Assembly: GCA_016713585.1 (NCBI GenBank)
Contig: JADJOV010000001.1
Span: 665,771 to 729,770 of the forward strand
Length of the DNA: 64,000 nt
From: Bdellovibrionales bacterium
Lineage (GTDB): Bacteria > Bdellovibrionota > Bdellovibrionia > Bdellovibrionales > Bdellovibrionaceae
Reading direction: 5' to 3'
The translations under genes were made by a program, and so were the position numbers. Below, piece after piece: positions 28,477 through 37,566 of the stretch. The notes below the pieces were generated by a model, which ran no database searches, had not been told where the DNA came from, and saw only the letters and a program-made list of their open reading frames with translations. The number at the start of each line of letters is the position of its first letter. Position 1 is the first letter of the stretch.

Positions 28477-29823
28477 ATGAGCCCTCTGATACGTCAGTAT
28501 AAAGACATTGTCGCATACAAGCTGCCGCAAGGGGCGCTTATTGCTTTTCATGCGCGAAATCTCGAAGTGGCTGAAATTTCTGAAGAGCTTTGGGAGGCTT
28601 TTGTCAGCGAGCGGGTGCCTGTTCAATCTGATTTTCAGTCGCTACAATCAGCCTTGTCGCCACAATCAGCCTTGGATGTCTGGAATAATGTGGACTCGCC
28701 ATCAGTCAGAGATCAAGATTTGGGATCGGAAGTTAAGACTCTCACCATCAATGTGACACAAATCTGTAATCTTCACTGTCACTACTGTGCCGCGGGCGGC
28801 GACGGGACCTATGGAGATCCGATTCGCCAGATTTCAATCGAAAAAACATTTCCTCAGATTCGTTTCTTTATGGACAAGCTGAAGCCTGGGCAGAAATTTA
28901 GTTTTATTTTCTTAGGCGGCGAGCCTTTGCTTTATCCAGAAGCGATTCGTGGGATAGGGCAATATGCCCTATCCTTAGAAAAAGCAAAAAACATCCAAGT
29001 TTCGTTTCGTATAATTACAAATGGGACCTTGATAGATCAGAGGTTTGTCGACTTGATGGAGGGACTGAGTCCGTCAATAACTCTGAGTATGGATGGAGAT
29101 CCGGCGACCAACGACTTGGTTCGGCCACAGAAAAATGGAAGAGGTTCATCAGAGCAGGCTTTATTGGGACTTGATGTCTTGTTGAAGAATAGAAAGTCGT
29201 TTGGTTCTATTTTGATTCACAGTGTTTTCAACAGAAAGAATTTGAACGTGGTTCAGGCCTACCGTTTCTTTCAGCAGTTTGCAGTTGATGGTTTTGATTT
29301 TACTTTTGACGTTACAGAGAAAGACGAGCAAGCCAATTTGGTTTTTATTGAACAGATGAAGAAAATTGCTCAGCTGGCTTTCACCGCGGGCGGCGAGAGT
29401 GAGCTTCGCCGGATTGCTTTTTTTGATGGAATTTTTTCGACACTTGATGCGCAGGTGCGCAAGGTCAATCATTGTGGGAGTGGAAAATCTTTACTGAGTA
29501 TAGATTCTCGTAATCAAATTTTCTCTTGTCCATTGATGGTGAGCCACAAGGGCGAGCAAGTGGGGACGGGAATTGAGCTGAATCTCCAGAAGCTTGAACC
29601 GCTCCAGGCGCCGTTGATTGGCATGAATAATTGTGGTCGTTGCTGGGCAAGAAATCTTTGTGGCGGAGGATGTCTTTATAACCACAAAGCCACAACAGGA
29701 GACGCTCACACCAAACATCCCACCTATTGTGACAGAACAAGAAGCTTGATTTTTGAAGCGATTTCGTACTATAAACAAACTAGAGCTGAGGGAGCATTCC
29801 ATGGCGAAGATAGCGGTATTTGA
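28477..29823 (+). CDS. Radical SAM/SPASM peptide-maturase-like protein
   Basis: This 448-residue protein has three parts. Residues ~8-50 (VAYKLPQGALIAFHARNLEV, ISEELWEAF) resemble the PqqD/RRE-like leader-binding wing common in peptide maturases. Residues ~88-300 are the radical SAM barrel with the 4Fe-4S motif CNLHCHYC, the GGE motif in FLGGEPLLYPE and TLSMDGDPATND. Residues ~325-430 are a SPASM domain with Cys-rich FSCPLMVSHKG, NNCGRCWARNLCGGGCLY and PTYCDR, which should hold auxiliary clusters. Such enzymes install crosslinks or other changes in ribosomal peptides using S-adenosylmethionine. A small Gly-rich peptide gene overlaps its 3' end by 23 bases. The modification type is unknown. 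Confidence 0.88.
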   Translation: MSPLIRQYKDIVAYKLPQGALIAFHARNLEVAEISEELWEAFVSERVPVQSDFQSLQSALSPQSALDVWNNVDSPSVRDQDLGSEVKTLTINVTQICNLHCHYCAAGGDGTYGDPIRQISIEKTFPQIRFFMDKLKPGQKFSFIFLGGEPLLYPEAIRGIGQYALSLEKAKNIQVSFRIITNGTLIDQRFVDLMEGLSPSITLSMDGDPATNDLVRPQKNGRGSSEQALLGLDVLLKNRKSFGSILIHSVFNRKNLNVVQAYRFFQQFAVDGFDFTFDVTEKDEQANLVFIEQMKKIAQLAFTAGGESELRRIAFFDGIFSTLDAQVRKVNHCGSGKSLLSIDSRNQIFSCPLMVSHKGEQVGTGIELNLQKLEPLQAPLIGMNNCGRCWARNLCGGGCLYNHKATTGDAHTKHPTYCDRTRSLIFEAISYYKQTRAEGAFHGEDSGI

Positions 29824-30031
29824 AAAATTGAAAGCTGGCGGTCGACTGGCGACAGGATCTGGTGCTGGCACAAGCGATGCCGCTCTCGGCGCACCAAGTG
29901 AAGCGCAGGTGGTTCAGGCTCATGGAACTAGCCATTTCTTAGGGCATATTTTGATAGTAAAGCCAAAAGGCGGTGGTTCAAGTTCAGAAGTCGTGAACCA
30001 AGGAAGTTGTGTCCCTCTCGGCGGAGACTAA
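29801..30031 (+). CDS. Small Gly-rich peptide, candidate radical SAM substrate (RiPP-like precursor)
   Basis: ATG 29801 follows GAGGGAGCATTCC and overlaps the end of the maturase gene, so it is likely translated with it. It encodes 76 residues. The N-terminal part is basic to neutral and Ala/Gly-rich (MAKIAVFEKLKAGGRLATGS); the middle has HGTSHFLGHILIVKPKGGG; the tail has SSSEVVNQGSCVPLGGD with the only Cys. There are no Trp or Tyr residues, no signal peptide and no known family. A short Gly-rich peptide abutting a SPASM enzyme is the usual precursor arrangement. The exact product, a cleavage site and an exporter are not evident. It could instead be a small accessory protein. Confidence 0.6.
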   Translation: MAKIAVFEKLKAGGRLATGSGAGTSDAALGAPSEAQVVQAHGTSHFLGHILIVKPKGGGSSSEVVNQGSCVPLGGD

Positions 30032-30068
30032 GTAAAAAAATCATTTAAAATGAGAAGGTAATTTCAAG

Positions 30069-31940
30069 GTGTCTCTTCCTCCTTCGCTTAAACAGCCATC
30101 TATTCGAAAACTCTGGCTGCTTCGGTTGGCGAGGGTTTTACTTGCTTCCTTTTTTGGATTTCTTTTAACCCACGTCAATTTAAACTATATCGAAGCTTGG
30201 CTGTATGATTTTAGGGTTCAAGCCCGTCCAGATCGCCCACCGAAAGCCCCAATAAAGTTAATTCTTGTTAACCCTGACACCATTGCACCCTTAAATGCTC
30301 CTCCTAAGATCGAACATTATGTTCAGCTTTTAGAGCATCTTAGTGAAGAAAGAGCAAAATACGTTGTTCTGTCTATGAAGCTGGAGGATATTGAGGGGAC
30401 GGAAAAAGACAAACTCAGATTTGTCGAAGCGACTCGGAAGTTGAGTCATTTTTTTGTTACGACCAATGAACTCGAGATGAAGGGTGAGCTTGGTAAAACC
30501 CGCCTTCCGCCCCCTTTTGATTCTGTGCCTGTGGCGTCAGCTCCGAAGACTCAGGACACCAATATTCTAGCAAAAGATGGTGTCACTCGTCGAATGCTTG
30601 TGTCAGCTTATGAAGATCAACCAATGCTTCACACTCGCATCGCTTCAGATCTAAATCCTCAAGTCAAAGATGTGAGAAACATTCGAGGACAAATTGATCT
30701 TTTTGAGACAAAGCAGGTCTATATTAATTTTAAGCCCATTCATACTTTTCCGGAATTTTCTTTTGAAAGAGTTCTCAGCGGAAGTTTTGAGAAAGGGACA
30801 TTTCAAGATCAAGTTGTAGTTGTTGGACTTGATTATCGGAGAAGTTTTCAAGACTACATTATGACGCCCTATAACCGCGAGGCCGTTTTGAGTATGAGCA
30901 TCGCGGAAATCTGTGCAAATATGATAGACACATTAGTCCAGAACTCTGCTCCGATTAAGGCCCCAGAGTGGTTCAACTTGATTATTACTATTTTGATTTC
31001 GATTCTGACGGTGCATGTGGTTTTAACTGTTCGCCCGTCCACGGGGCTTTTGATGATGGGGGCCACTCTTTTCGGGTATTCATTTCTTGCTTGGTTGTCT
31101 TTTTGGCCCTTGGGAATATGGATAAATATGGCTCACCCGGTGATGGCTGTATTTCTCTGTTATTACTTTTTTATCCCCTATCGGTTGATCATTGAGAATC
31201 GGAGAAGTTGGGAGTACTATCAGAAAAATAAACTGCTCAAGCAGGTTGAAGAGCTTAAAACTAATTTTATTTCAATGATGTCTCATGATTTGAAGACGCC
31301 ATTGGCCCGAATTCAGGGAATGACGGATCTCATTTTAAGTGATTCACTAAAGATCAGTTCTCAGCAACGGGAAGCGATAGATACTATACGGCAATCGAGT
31401 GATGATTTGCTGAAATTTATCAGCAAAATCCTTAATTACGGCAAGATTGAGAGTCAGGGGATTGAGTTGCATCTCCAGAGCAAAGATGTCAATACACTCA
31501 TTGCCGAGGTTATCAAAAAGCATGAGTTTTTAGCAAAGCTTAAGAGAGTTCAGATCACCCAAGAGCTTGAGCCGCTCTTTCCGATTCTGGTTGACGCTGA
31601 TTTGATGAAGCAGGTTTTTTCAAATCTCATTGAGAACGCGATCAAATATAGTCCAGAGGATACAAAGGTTTTGATCAGTTCTGAAGAGATTGGGTCAAAA
31701 GTGGTGGTGCAGGTCGCTGATCAGGGGCCGGGGATTCCAAGTGACGAACTTCCTAATATCTTCATGAAATTTTTTCGCAGCAAGAACGCTAAATCGTCAC
31801 CGATTAAGGGCTCAGGGCTCGGTTTGTATCTTGCAAAGTATTTTACTGAGCTTCATCAAGGGTCATTATTTGTAGAGTCTACATATGGCCAAGGTTCAAC
31901 TTTTACTGTAGAGTTACCATTAGCCAGGGACTCTGTGTAG
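30069..31940 (+). CDS. CHASE2-domain sensor histidine kinase
   Basis: A GTG start at 30069 follows AAGGTAATTTCAAG. The 623-residue protein begins with a membrane helix (LARVLLASFFGFLLTHVNLN) and a periplasmic CHASE2 domain (residues ~45-290: IEAWLYDFRVQARPDRPPKA; FQDQVVVVGLDYRRSFQDYI). Three membrane helices follow (~295-385) and then a cytoplasmic kinase: H-box FISMMSHDLKTPLARIQGMT, N-box FSNLIENAIKYSPED, G1 VADQGPGIPSDELP and G2 KGSGLGLYLAKYFTEL. It should autophosphorylate the H-box His in response to an external signal and pass phosphate to the response regulator encoded 18 bases on. It begins 37 bases after the Gly-rich peptide. It is intact. Confidence 0.92.
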   Translation: MSLPPSLKQPSIRKLWLLRLARVLLASFFGFLLTHVNLNYIEAWLYDFRVQARPDRPPKAPIKLILVNPDTIAPLNAPPKIEHYVQLLEHLSEERAKYVVLSMKLEDIEGTEKDKLRFVEATRKLSHFFVTTNELEMKGELGKTRLPPPFDSVPVASAPKTQDTNILAKDGVTRRMLVSAYEDQPMLHTRIASDLNPQVKDVRNIRGQIDLFETKQVYINFKPIHTFPEFSFERVLSGSFEKGTFQDQVVVVGLDYRRSFQDYIMTPYNREAVLSMSIAEICANMIDTLVQNSAPIKAPEWFNLIITILISILTVHVVLTVRPSTGLLMMGATLFGYSFLAWLSFWPLGIWINMAHPVMAVFLCYYFFIPYRLIIENRRSWEYYQKNKLLKQVEELKTNFISMMSHDLKTPLARIQGMTDLILSDSLKISSQQREAIDTIRQSSDDLLKFISKILNYGKIESQGIELHLQSKDVNTLIAEVIKKHEFLAKLKRVQITQELEPLFPILVDADLMKQVFSNLIENAIKYSPEDTKVLISSEEIGSKVVVQVADQGPGIPSDELPNIFMKFFRSKNAKSSPIKGSGLGLYLAKYFTELHQGSLFVESTYGQGSTFTVELPLARDSV

Positions 31941-31958
31941 TCTGAATTGGGGGATCTA

Positions 31959-33548
31959 ATGTTAAGAGTGTTAGTCGTCGATGACGATCAAGGTCTGAGA
32001 CTGTCGGTTAAATCAGCCTTACTGTCTACTGGTCGATTTGAAGTCGATGAAGCTTTTGATGGCATCAACGCTGTTGAAAAAGTAAAAACTCCTGGGAAGA
32101 AATATGATTTAGTGATTCTTGACGTGGATATGCCGCGACTCAATGGCTTAGAAGCTTTGAAAAGAATCAAGGAGTTCGATCCCGGTGTCATCGTGGTGAT
32201 GGTGACGGCCCATGCAACTGTGAATGATGCAGTTCTTGCTGTTAAAGATGGAGCCTACAATTATCTTTCAAAACCAGTTTCAGGGGAAGAGTTATTAGCC
32301 CTTGTGGATAAAGCTGTTCGTGCCTATAGTTTAATATCTAGTATTGCGGCGAGTTCTCCGGTTTTGGTCGAGGCCGGGCGAAAAATCATCGGCAATACTT
32401 CGCAGATGCAAAAGGTTTTCAATATAATTCATAGACTTGCGAAAGTTGAAACGCCGGTTCTTATTCGAGGGGCCTCTGGAACAGGTAAAGAGTTGGTGGC
32501 TCGAGCAATTCATTTTAATTGTTCGCGAAAAGACGAGAAATTTGTAGCGATTAATTGTTCTGCCATTCCGGAAAACCTGTTTGAATCTGAATTGTTCGGG
32601 CATGAAAAAGGTTCCTTCACCGGGGCTGATCAACGAAAAATTGGAAAGTTTCAGTATGCAGAAGGTGGAACTTTGTTTTTAGATGAAATCGGAGATATGC
32701 CTCAATTGATGCAGGTTAAAATCTTACGAGTTCTCCAGGAGAAAGTCTTCACTCCAGTTGGTTCCAATCGCGAAATTTCGACCAATGTAAGAATTATCGC
32801 AGCAACCAACAGGCCCCTTGAGGAAATGATTAAGACGGGGGCGTTTCGAGAAGATTTGTTTTATCGTTTGAATGTAGTTCCGATATTTTTGCCAGCACTT
32901 TGTGAACGTAAGGATGATGTTGAACGCCTCGTAAATATTTTTATTAAGAAGTTCAACGAGGCTCACAAAAAGAGAATTACTGGAATGGAAGCTGACGCCC
33001 TCAATATTCTTAAGAAGTATTCTTGGCCTGGTAATATTCGCGAACTTGAAAATGTTATTGAACACGCATTTGTTTTAGAGTCTTCCAATGTATTGACGAT
33101 GGCCGCTTTGCCTGAGTCTGTACTTGCTGCGGCGGGCGTGAGCTTGATTGACTTGCCTAGTCCGAGTTTGGATAACAAGAAAAGTTCACAAGCACGTGCC
33201 GTTCGGCCAAGCCCAGTGGGAATTCCAGGTGGAATTGATGAGCTGGATTCAGAGTTGGAATCAGGCCAGAGTCAGGACCTTGCTGAAGGGAATTCCGAGG
33301 AAGTCAACGATGGAGTTGAGTCTGGAGAATCTTCAGAATTGTCCGAGGAGCCAATAGAGCCCTATTCAGGCGAAAATTTGGACTTTAACGCGCAGAAGGA
33401 AACCTTTGAAAAAGAGTTTATTATCAAGGCGTTGAAGACCTTTAAGGGGCGCATCAATCAGACGGCTTTGCATGCGAATATCCCGAAAAAGACCCTGCTG
33501 AGGAAAATTGAAAAGTATGGGATTAATGCGAAGGATTATCTTAACTAA
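31959..33548 (+). CDS. Sigma-54-dependent response regulator (NtrC family)
   Basis: ATG 31959 (MLRVLVVDDDQGLRLSV) is preferred over TTG 31947 because GGGGGATC lies just before it. 529 residues: receiver (1-118; phosphorylation Asp in LVILDVDMPRLNG), AAA+ sigma-54 activator domain (~145-375; Walker A RGASGTGKELVARAIHF, GSFTGA loop in ELFGHEKGSFTGADQ, Walker B GGTLFLDEIGDMP, SWPGNIRELENVIEHA), a long acidic Ser/Glu linker (~410-470) and a Fis-type helix-turn-helix (~480-525; INQTALHANIPKKTLLRKIE). It should activate -24/-12 promoters when phosphorylated by the kinase upstream. RpoN is encoded in this window. The acidic linker is longer than usual in the family. Confidence 0.94.
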   Translation: MLRVLVVDDDQGLRLSVKSALLSTGRFEVDEAFDGINAVEKVKTPGKKYDLVILDVDMPRLNGLEALKRIKEFDPGVIVVMVTAHATVNDAVLAVKDGAYNYLSKPVSGEELLALVDKAVRAYSLISSIAASSPVLVEAGRKIIGNTSQMQKVFNIIHRLAKVETPVLIRGASGTGKELVARAIHFNCSRKDEKFVAINCSAIPENLFESELFGHEKGSFTGADQRKIGKFQYAEGGTLFLDEIGDMPQLMQVKILRVLQEKVFTPVGSNREISTNVRIIAATNRPLEEMIKTGAFREDLFYRLNVVPIFLPALCERKDDVERLVNIFIKKFNEAHKKRITGMEADALNILKKYSWPGNIRELENVIEHAFVLESSNVLTMAALPESVLAAAGVSLIDLPSPSLDNKKSSQARAVRPSPVGIPGGIDELDSELESGQSQDLAEGNSEEVNDGVESGESSELSEEPIEPYSGENLDFNAQKETFEKEFIIKALKTFKGRINQTALHANIPKKTLLRKIEKYGINAKDYLN

Positions 33549-33600
33549 TTTCTGTCTTTGATTGACGGGTTCCTGCGATTTTTTTAGGTTCATTATCCCG

Positions 33601-34233
33601 ATGGCAGTAAATCCTATTCCACCTCAAGCTTATACGAAAGACACGATGTTGAGAGCCTATTCCTGGCTTCAAAATCAAAGCCTTCATATTCGGGAAATGG
33701 CAACGACCCCAGATATCCTTGTGAGTCTCTACCTCAAGACGACCTGGGACGGTGAGGGGGCGTTGGATCGACCAAGTATTCAAAATTTTAAGAATGAACT
33801 CAGAAGTCTTGCAGGCCTGATGGGTGAATTAGAGAGCGCTCCAACTGAGGCAGGATCCTCGCCCCAGCCTTTTCCGCCCCAGTCACCGCAGTTGACGTCT
33901 GCACCTCCCAATGCACCGACGAAGCAATCGCTTCCTCCGCTCCAGGGTAGTAATCCTCAGCCAAAAAAGAAAAGTGAGCCTTTAGCTCGAGCGGAGGAGC
34001 TTTTTTTTGCTGATGTGTCGGATGTCAAATCTACAAAGTCAGACACCGGTGGGTCGACTTTGTCGTCTGGGGATCAGGCGCATACGGTTCATAGTTCGAT
34101 TTTTGATCTCGACCAGCAGTCGCTAGAAATGATTCGCGAAGTCAAAACTCAGTTAAATCTTTCGAGTGAAACAGAGGCCCTGAGGGCAATTGTTCGTTTG
34201 GGACATTTGCAAGTGACCCGTCTTTTTCGATAA
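33601..34233 (+). CDS. Conserved-looking hypothetical protein with Pro-rich middle
   Basis: ATG 33601 starts a 210-residue protein. The N-terminal part (residues 1-75: AYTKDTMLRAYSWLQNQSLH, MATTPDILVSLYLKTTW) looks folded and helical. Residues ~85-130 are Pro/Ser-rich and disordered. The C-terminal part (~165-208: SSIFDLDQQSLEMIREVKTQ, LSSETEALRAIVRLGHLQ) resembles a ribbon-helix-helix or short helical module but no definite family is recognised. It lies 52 bases after the response regulator and 72 bases before ileS, so it may belong to either unit. No function is proposed. Confidence 0.6.
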   Translation: MAVNPIPPQAYTKDTMLRAYSWLQNQSLHIREMATTPDILVSLYLKTTWDGEGALDRPSIQNFKNELRSLAGLMGELESAPTEAGSSPQPFPPQSPQLTSAPPNAPTKQSLPPLQGSNPQPKKKSEPLARAEELFFADVSDVKSTKSDTGGSTLSSGDQAHTVHSSIFDLDQQSLEMIREVKTQLNLSSETEALRAIVRLGHLQVTRLFR

Positions 34234-34305
34234 TGACAGTCATGTCATCCAATAATAGGATGATGTGTTAGGATTAGTGAATAGCATCAAAAGAAAGGTT
34301 TTGCC

Positions 34306-37074
34306 GTGTCCTCACCTCTACCAGATTACAAATCAACCCTAAGACTTCCCCAAACTGATTTTCCAATGAAGGGGAATCTTCCCCAGCGTGAGCCCGAAAT
34401 TATTCAGCGCTGGCAGACTTTGAAAATATATGAAAAAGTTCTGGCGAAGAATGCGGGGCGCCCGATTTTTACTCTTCCAGATGGTCCACCCTACGCCAAT
34501 GGTTCGATTCATATAGGACATGCTCTCAATAAAACTCTCAAAGATTTTATTATTAAATATAAAAATATGCGTGGTTTTCAATCCTCTTTTATTCCAGGGT
34601 GGGACTGCCATGGACTTCCCATTGAACATAAAGTGATGAAGGACCTGAACGAGAAAAAGTTGGTTAAGTCAGAGGCCGAGGTCTTGACTCTCTGTCGAGC
34701 GGAAGCCCAAAAGTGGATTGATCACCAATCAAAGCAGTTTCAGCGTCTTGGTGTTTTGGCTGATTGGCAGCATCCTTACACGACGATGTCAGCGGAATAT
34801 GAGGCGGAAGAAGTTCGCGAGTTTGCGCGAATTTTTAAAAAGGGTTTAATTTATCGAGGCCTCAAGCCTGTCTATTGGAATTGGACCTTGAAGACCGCAC
34901 TTGCGGATGCCGAAGTTGAGTACCATATGCATCGTAGCCCTTCGATCTTTGCAAAATTTAATGTGACCGATGTTGAAACTTTGGGAAAGTTGGGTTTTTC
35001 TCAAAGAGAAAGTCAGAAATCTCCAGTGAGTTTTGTGATTTGGACCACCACTCCTTGGACCTTGCCGGCCAATGTGGGAATTTGTGTTCATCCTGATTTT
35101 GACTATGGAGTTTTTGAAACCAAAGGTGAAAATCTTGTGATTGCAAAGGCACTCAAAGATTCCTTTGAAAAGGAAACTGGCCTGACCCTTACGGAAAAAA
35201 AGTCGATCCTCGGAAAAGACTTAGAATTTTGCAAAGCTCGACACCCTTGGATTGATCGGGATTCGTTAATCATTTTAGGTCAACATGTCACCCAAGAAAC
35301 GGGAACAGGCTGTGTTCACACGGCCCCTGGTCATGGTGCGGACGATTACAAAGTTGGTCATGTTAAATACCAGTTGCCACTTTTATGTCCTGTGAATGAT
35401 GCGGGGCAATTTACAGATGATGTTCCGGAGTATAAGGGAATCAATATTTTTAAAGCCAATCCAATGATTGTTGAGCAGCTTAAAAAGTCTGGGCATTTGT
35501 TGGGATATGCGGAAATTGAACATAGTTATCCACATTGCTGGCGTTCAAAGACTCCTTTGATATTTAGGACAACGCCTCAGTGGTTTTTAGGGGTTGATCT
35601 TGAAGGCTCTAATTTGCGTCAGAAAATCTTGGCGGAAATGGAGTCAGTTCAGTTTTTTCCAGAATGGGGAAAAGCGAGATTTCAGGCGATGATGGAGAAT
35701 CGCCCTGATTGGTGCCTGAGCCGTCAACGTATTTGGGGGGTTCCAATTCCCATTCTGACTTGTGTGGAAACTGGCGAGCCTTTGGCCGACTATGATGTGA
35801 TGATGCGAATTGCAGATGTTATTGAAAATAAGGGCGGTATTGATGCCTATTATCAGACCCCTGCAAACGAGCTTGCTGGGGCCGCTGCGACCGCGAATGG
35901 TTTTAACTATAAACATGGAAAAGACATTCTCGATGTTTGGTTTGACTCGGGGGTTTGCCATGCGGCTGTTCAAAGGCGACGAACGGGGATGAGCTTTCCT
36001 GCGGATTTGTATCTTGAGGGCAGTGATCAACATCGTGGATGGTTTAACACCTCAATGCTTTCGTCCATGGCAACACAGGAGCGATCACCATTTAAAGCGC
36101 TGCTGACCCATGGGTTTGTGACGGATCCTCAGGGGCGAAAGATGAGCAAGTCCTTGGGCAATGTGATTGATCCGAATGAGGTTTCTTCAAAAAGCGGCTC
36201 AGAAATTATTCGGTTGTGGGCGGCCTACAGTGATTATGGCAATGACGTTTCTTGTGGACCAGAGGAGCTCAATCGCGTGACCGAAACCTATCGACGAATT
36301 CGGAACACGATGAGGTTTCTGTTGGGCACCTTGAGTGATTTTGACGTGCAGAAAGATCGAGTCCCGTTCTCCGGATTAAACAGTCTTGATCAGTGGGCCT
36401 TACATGAGCTTGGGTGTTTAAATGAAAAAGTGATCGCCGCCTATGAAAGCTATGAGTTCTATAAAGTCTATCACGCGTTGAACACTTTTTATACGGTCAC
36501 ACTCTCTGCCACCTATTTGGATATTTTGAAGGATCGCCTCTATACCTGGAAGGCAGATGGTCTACCTCGTCGAGGAGCTCAGACTGTTCTTTATGATATA
36601 ACTGATTATTTAATTCGGATGATGGCCCCAATTTTGTCTTTCTTGGCTGAAGAGTCCTATGACTATTTTAAAGGGAAGTCTGCGGAAAGTCCGTTGTTGT
36701 TGGAGTTTCCCGTAGCGCCTTCGCAGTGGAAAAATTTGAAGCTTGCTGCTGAGTACGAATTGCTTCTTGGGGTGAGGACCGAAGTGCAAAAAACTCTCGA
36801 GCTTTTGCGAGCTGACAGAGTGATTGGTTCGAGCCTTGAAGCCTTAGTGAAAATTCAAGCCGAGGGCGAAGTCTTGTCGGCGTTGCAAAAGCACAGTGAA
36901 CTTCGAGAATTTTTTATCGTCTCGGAGGTTGAAGTCAGAGAGGGGTCCCCAAAAGTCATGGCGACTCGAGTGGGTGGGGAAAAGTGCGTCCGTTGCTGGA
37001 ATTATTCTCCTCAAATTGGCCTTAAAGCGGAGCTTCCTGGTATCTGTCCGAAATGTACTGAGGCCCTTTCGTGA
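34306..37074 (+). CDS. ileS: Isoleucyl-tRNA synthetase
   Basis: A GTG start at 34306 gives 922 residues, normal for bacterial IleRS. Class I motifs are present: HIGH variant PYANGSIHIGHALNKTLKDF, KMSKS in GRKMSKSLGNVIDP, WDCHGLPIEHKV, and the editing domain with TTTPWTLPANVGI and HTAPGHGADDY. The C-terminal zinc site has CVRCWNYSPQIG and CPKC. It charges tRNA-Ile in the cytoplasm and is intact. lspA overlaps its 3' end by 4 bases, the common ileS-lspA operon. The 72 bases upstream hold a short inverted repeat (TCATCC-N7-GGATGA at 34246-34264) but no T-box or terminator that I can defend. Confidence 0.97.
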   Translation: MSSPLPDYKSTLRLPQTDFPMKGNLPQREPEIIQRWQTLKIYEKVLAKNAGRPIFTLPDGPPYANGSIHIGHALNKTLKDFIIKYKNMRGFQSSFIPGWDCHGLPIEHKVMKDLNEKKLVKSEAEVLTLCRAEAQKWIDHQSKQFQRLGVLADWQHPYTTMSAEYEAEEVREFARIFKKGLIYRGLKPVYWNWTLKTALADAEVEYHMHRSPSIFAKFNVTDVETLGKLGFSQRESQKSPVSFVIWTTTPWTLPANVGICVHPDFDYGVFETKGENLVIAKALKDSFEKETGLTLTEKKSILGKDLEFCKARHPWIDRDSLIILGQHVTQETGTGCVHTAPGHGADDYKVGHVKYQLPLLCPVNDAGQFTDDVPEYKGINIFKANPMIVEQLKKSGHLLGYAEIEHSYPHCWRSKTPLIFRTTPQWFLGVDLEGSNLRQKILAEMESVQFFPEWGKARFQAMMENRPDWCLSRQRIWGVPIPILTCVETGEPLADYDVMMRIADVIENKGGIDAYYQTPANELAGAAATANGFNYKHGKDILDVWFDSGVCHAAVQRRRTGMSFPADLYLEGSDQHRGWFNTSMLSSMATQERSPFKALLTHGFVTDPQGRKMSKSLGNVIDPNEVSSKSGSEIIRLWAAYSDYGNDVSCGPEELNRVTETYRRIRNTMRFLLGTLSDFDVQKDRVPFSGLNSLDQWALHELGCLNEKVIAAYESYEFYKVYHALNTFYTVTLSATYLDILKDRLYTWKADGLPRRGAQTVLYDITDYLIRMMAPILSFLAEESYDYFKGKSAESPLLLEFPVAPSQWKNLKLAAEYELLLGVRTEVQKTLELLRADRVIGSSLEALVKIQAEGEVLSALQKHSELREFFIVSEVEVREGSPKVMATRVGGEKCVRCWNYSPQIGLKAELPGICPKCTEALS

Positions 37075-37557
37075 AGAAGAGGTATTTATTTCTGTTAGTT
37101 ATTTCTGGAATTTTGATTAGCCTTGATCAGCTAACGAAGCTTTATGTTCATACCCATTTTCGTCTAGGCGAATCATGGGGGGTATTCCCAAGTTTTTTCA
37201 ATATCACCTACGTGAGAAATTATGGGGCTGCTTTTGGTTTTTGGCCGAGAGCCACCCCACTTTTCGGAGGTATTTTTCTTGGCGATGCCGCCAATTGCTT
37301 TGGCAATTATAATTGCAATTTTGCGCACAGTGAAGGATGACGATTGGCGGCAGATAGTTTCGCTGTCCTTAATTTTTGGCGGCGCGATCGGAAATTATAT
37401 TGATCGGATCCGCTTCCGATATGTGATTGATTTTTTGGATTTTCATTTGAAGAATACCTATAGCTGGCCGGCTTTTAATGTGGCGGATTCGGCAATTGTT
37501 GTTGGAGTCGGAATTTTATTGTTGACCTTGGCTCGCGAAGGAAAAAAGAAAGTTTAA
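37071..37557 (+). CDS. lspA: Signal peptidase II LspA, one frameshift
   Basis: GTG 37071 overlaps ileS. The first frame gives YLFLLVISGILISLDQLTKL and ITYVRNYGAAFGFWPRA, the standard LspA helix 1 and NxGAAFG motif, then breaks near 37270 at GGTATTTTTCTTGG. The next frame continues FFLAMPPIALAIIIAILRTV, GGAIGNYIDRIRFRYVIDFL and WPAFNVADSAIVVGVG with both catalytic Asp. One missing T in the T run restores a 162-residue protein. LspA removes the signal peptide from diacylglyceryl-prolipoproteins and is normally essential, so a true null is unlikely. Context with ileS supports the housekeeping role, distinct from the fused LspA at 22797-23774. Confidence 0.88.
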
Positions 37558-37566
37558 GAACTCTTT

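Noticed and set aside
34246..34264. Inverted repeat upstream of ileS as a T-box leader
   Set aside because: The leader is only about 70 bases with no T-box sequence or specifier loop.
34339..36033. Long open frames on the strand opposite ileS
   Set aside because: They mirror the codon pattern of a clearly conserved gene and encode nothing recognisable.
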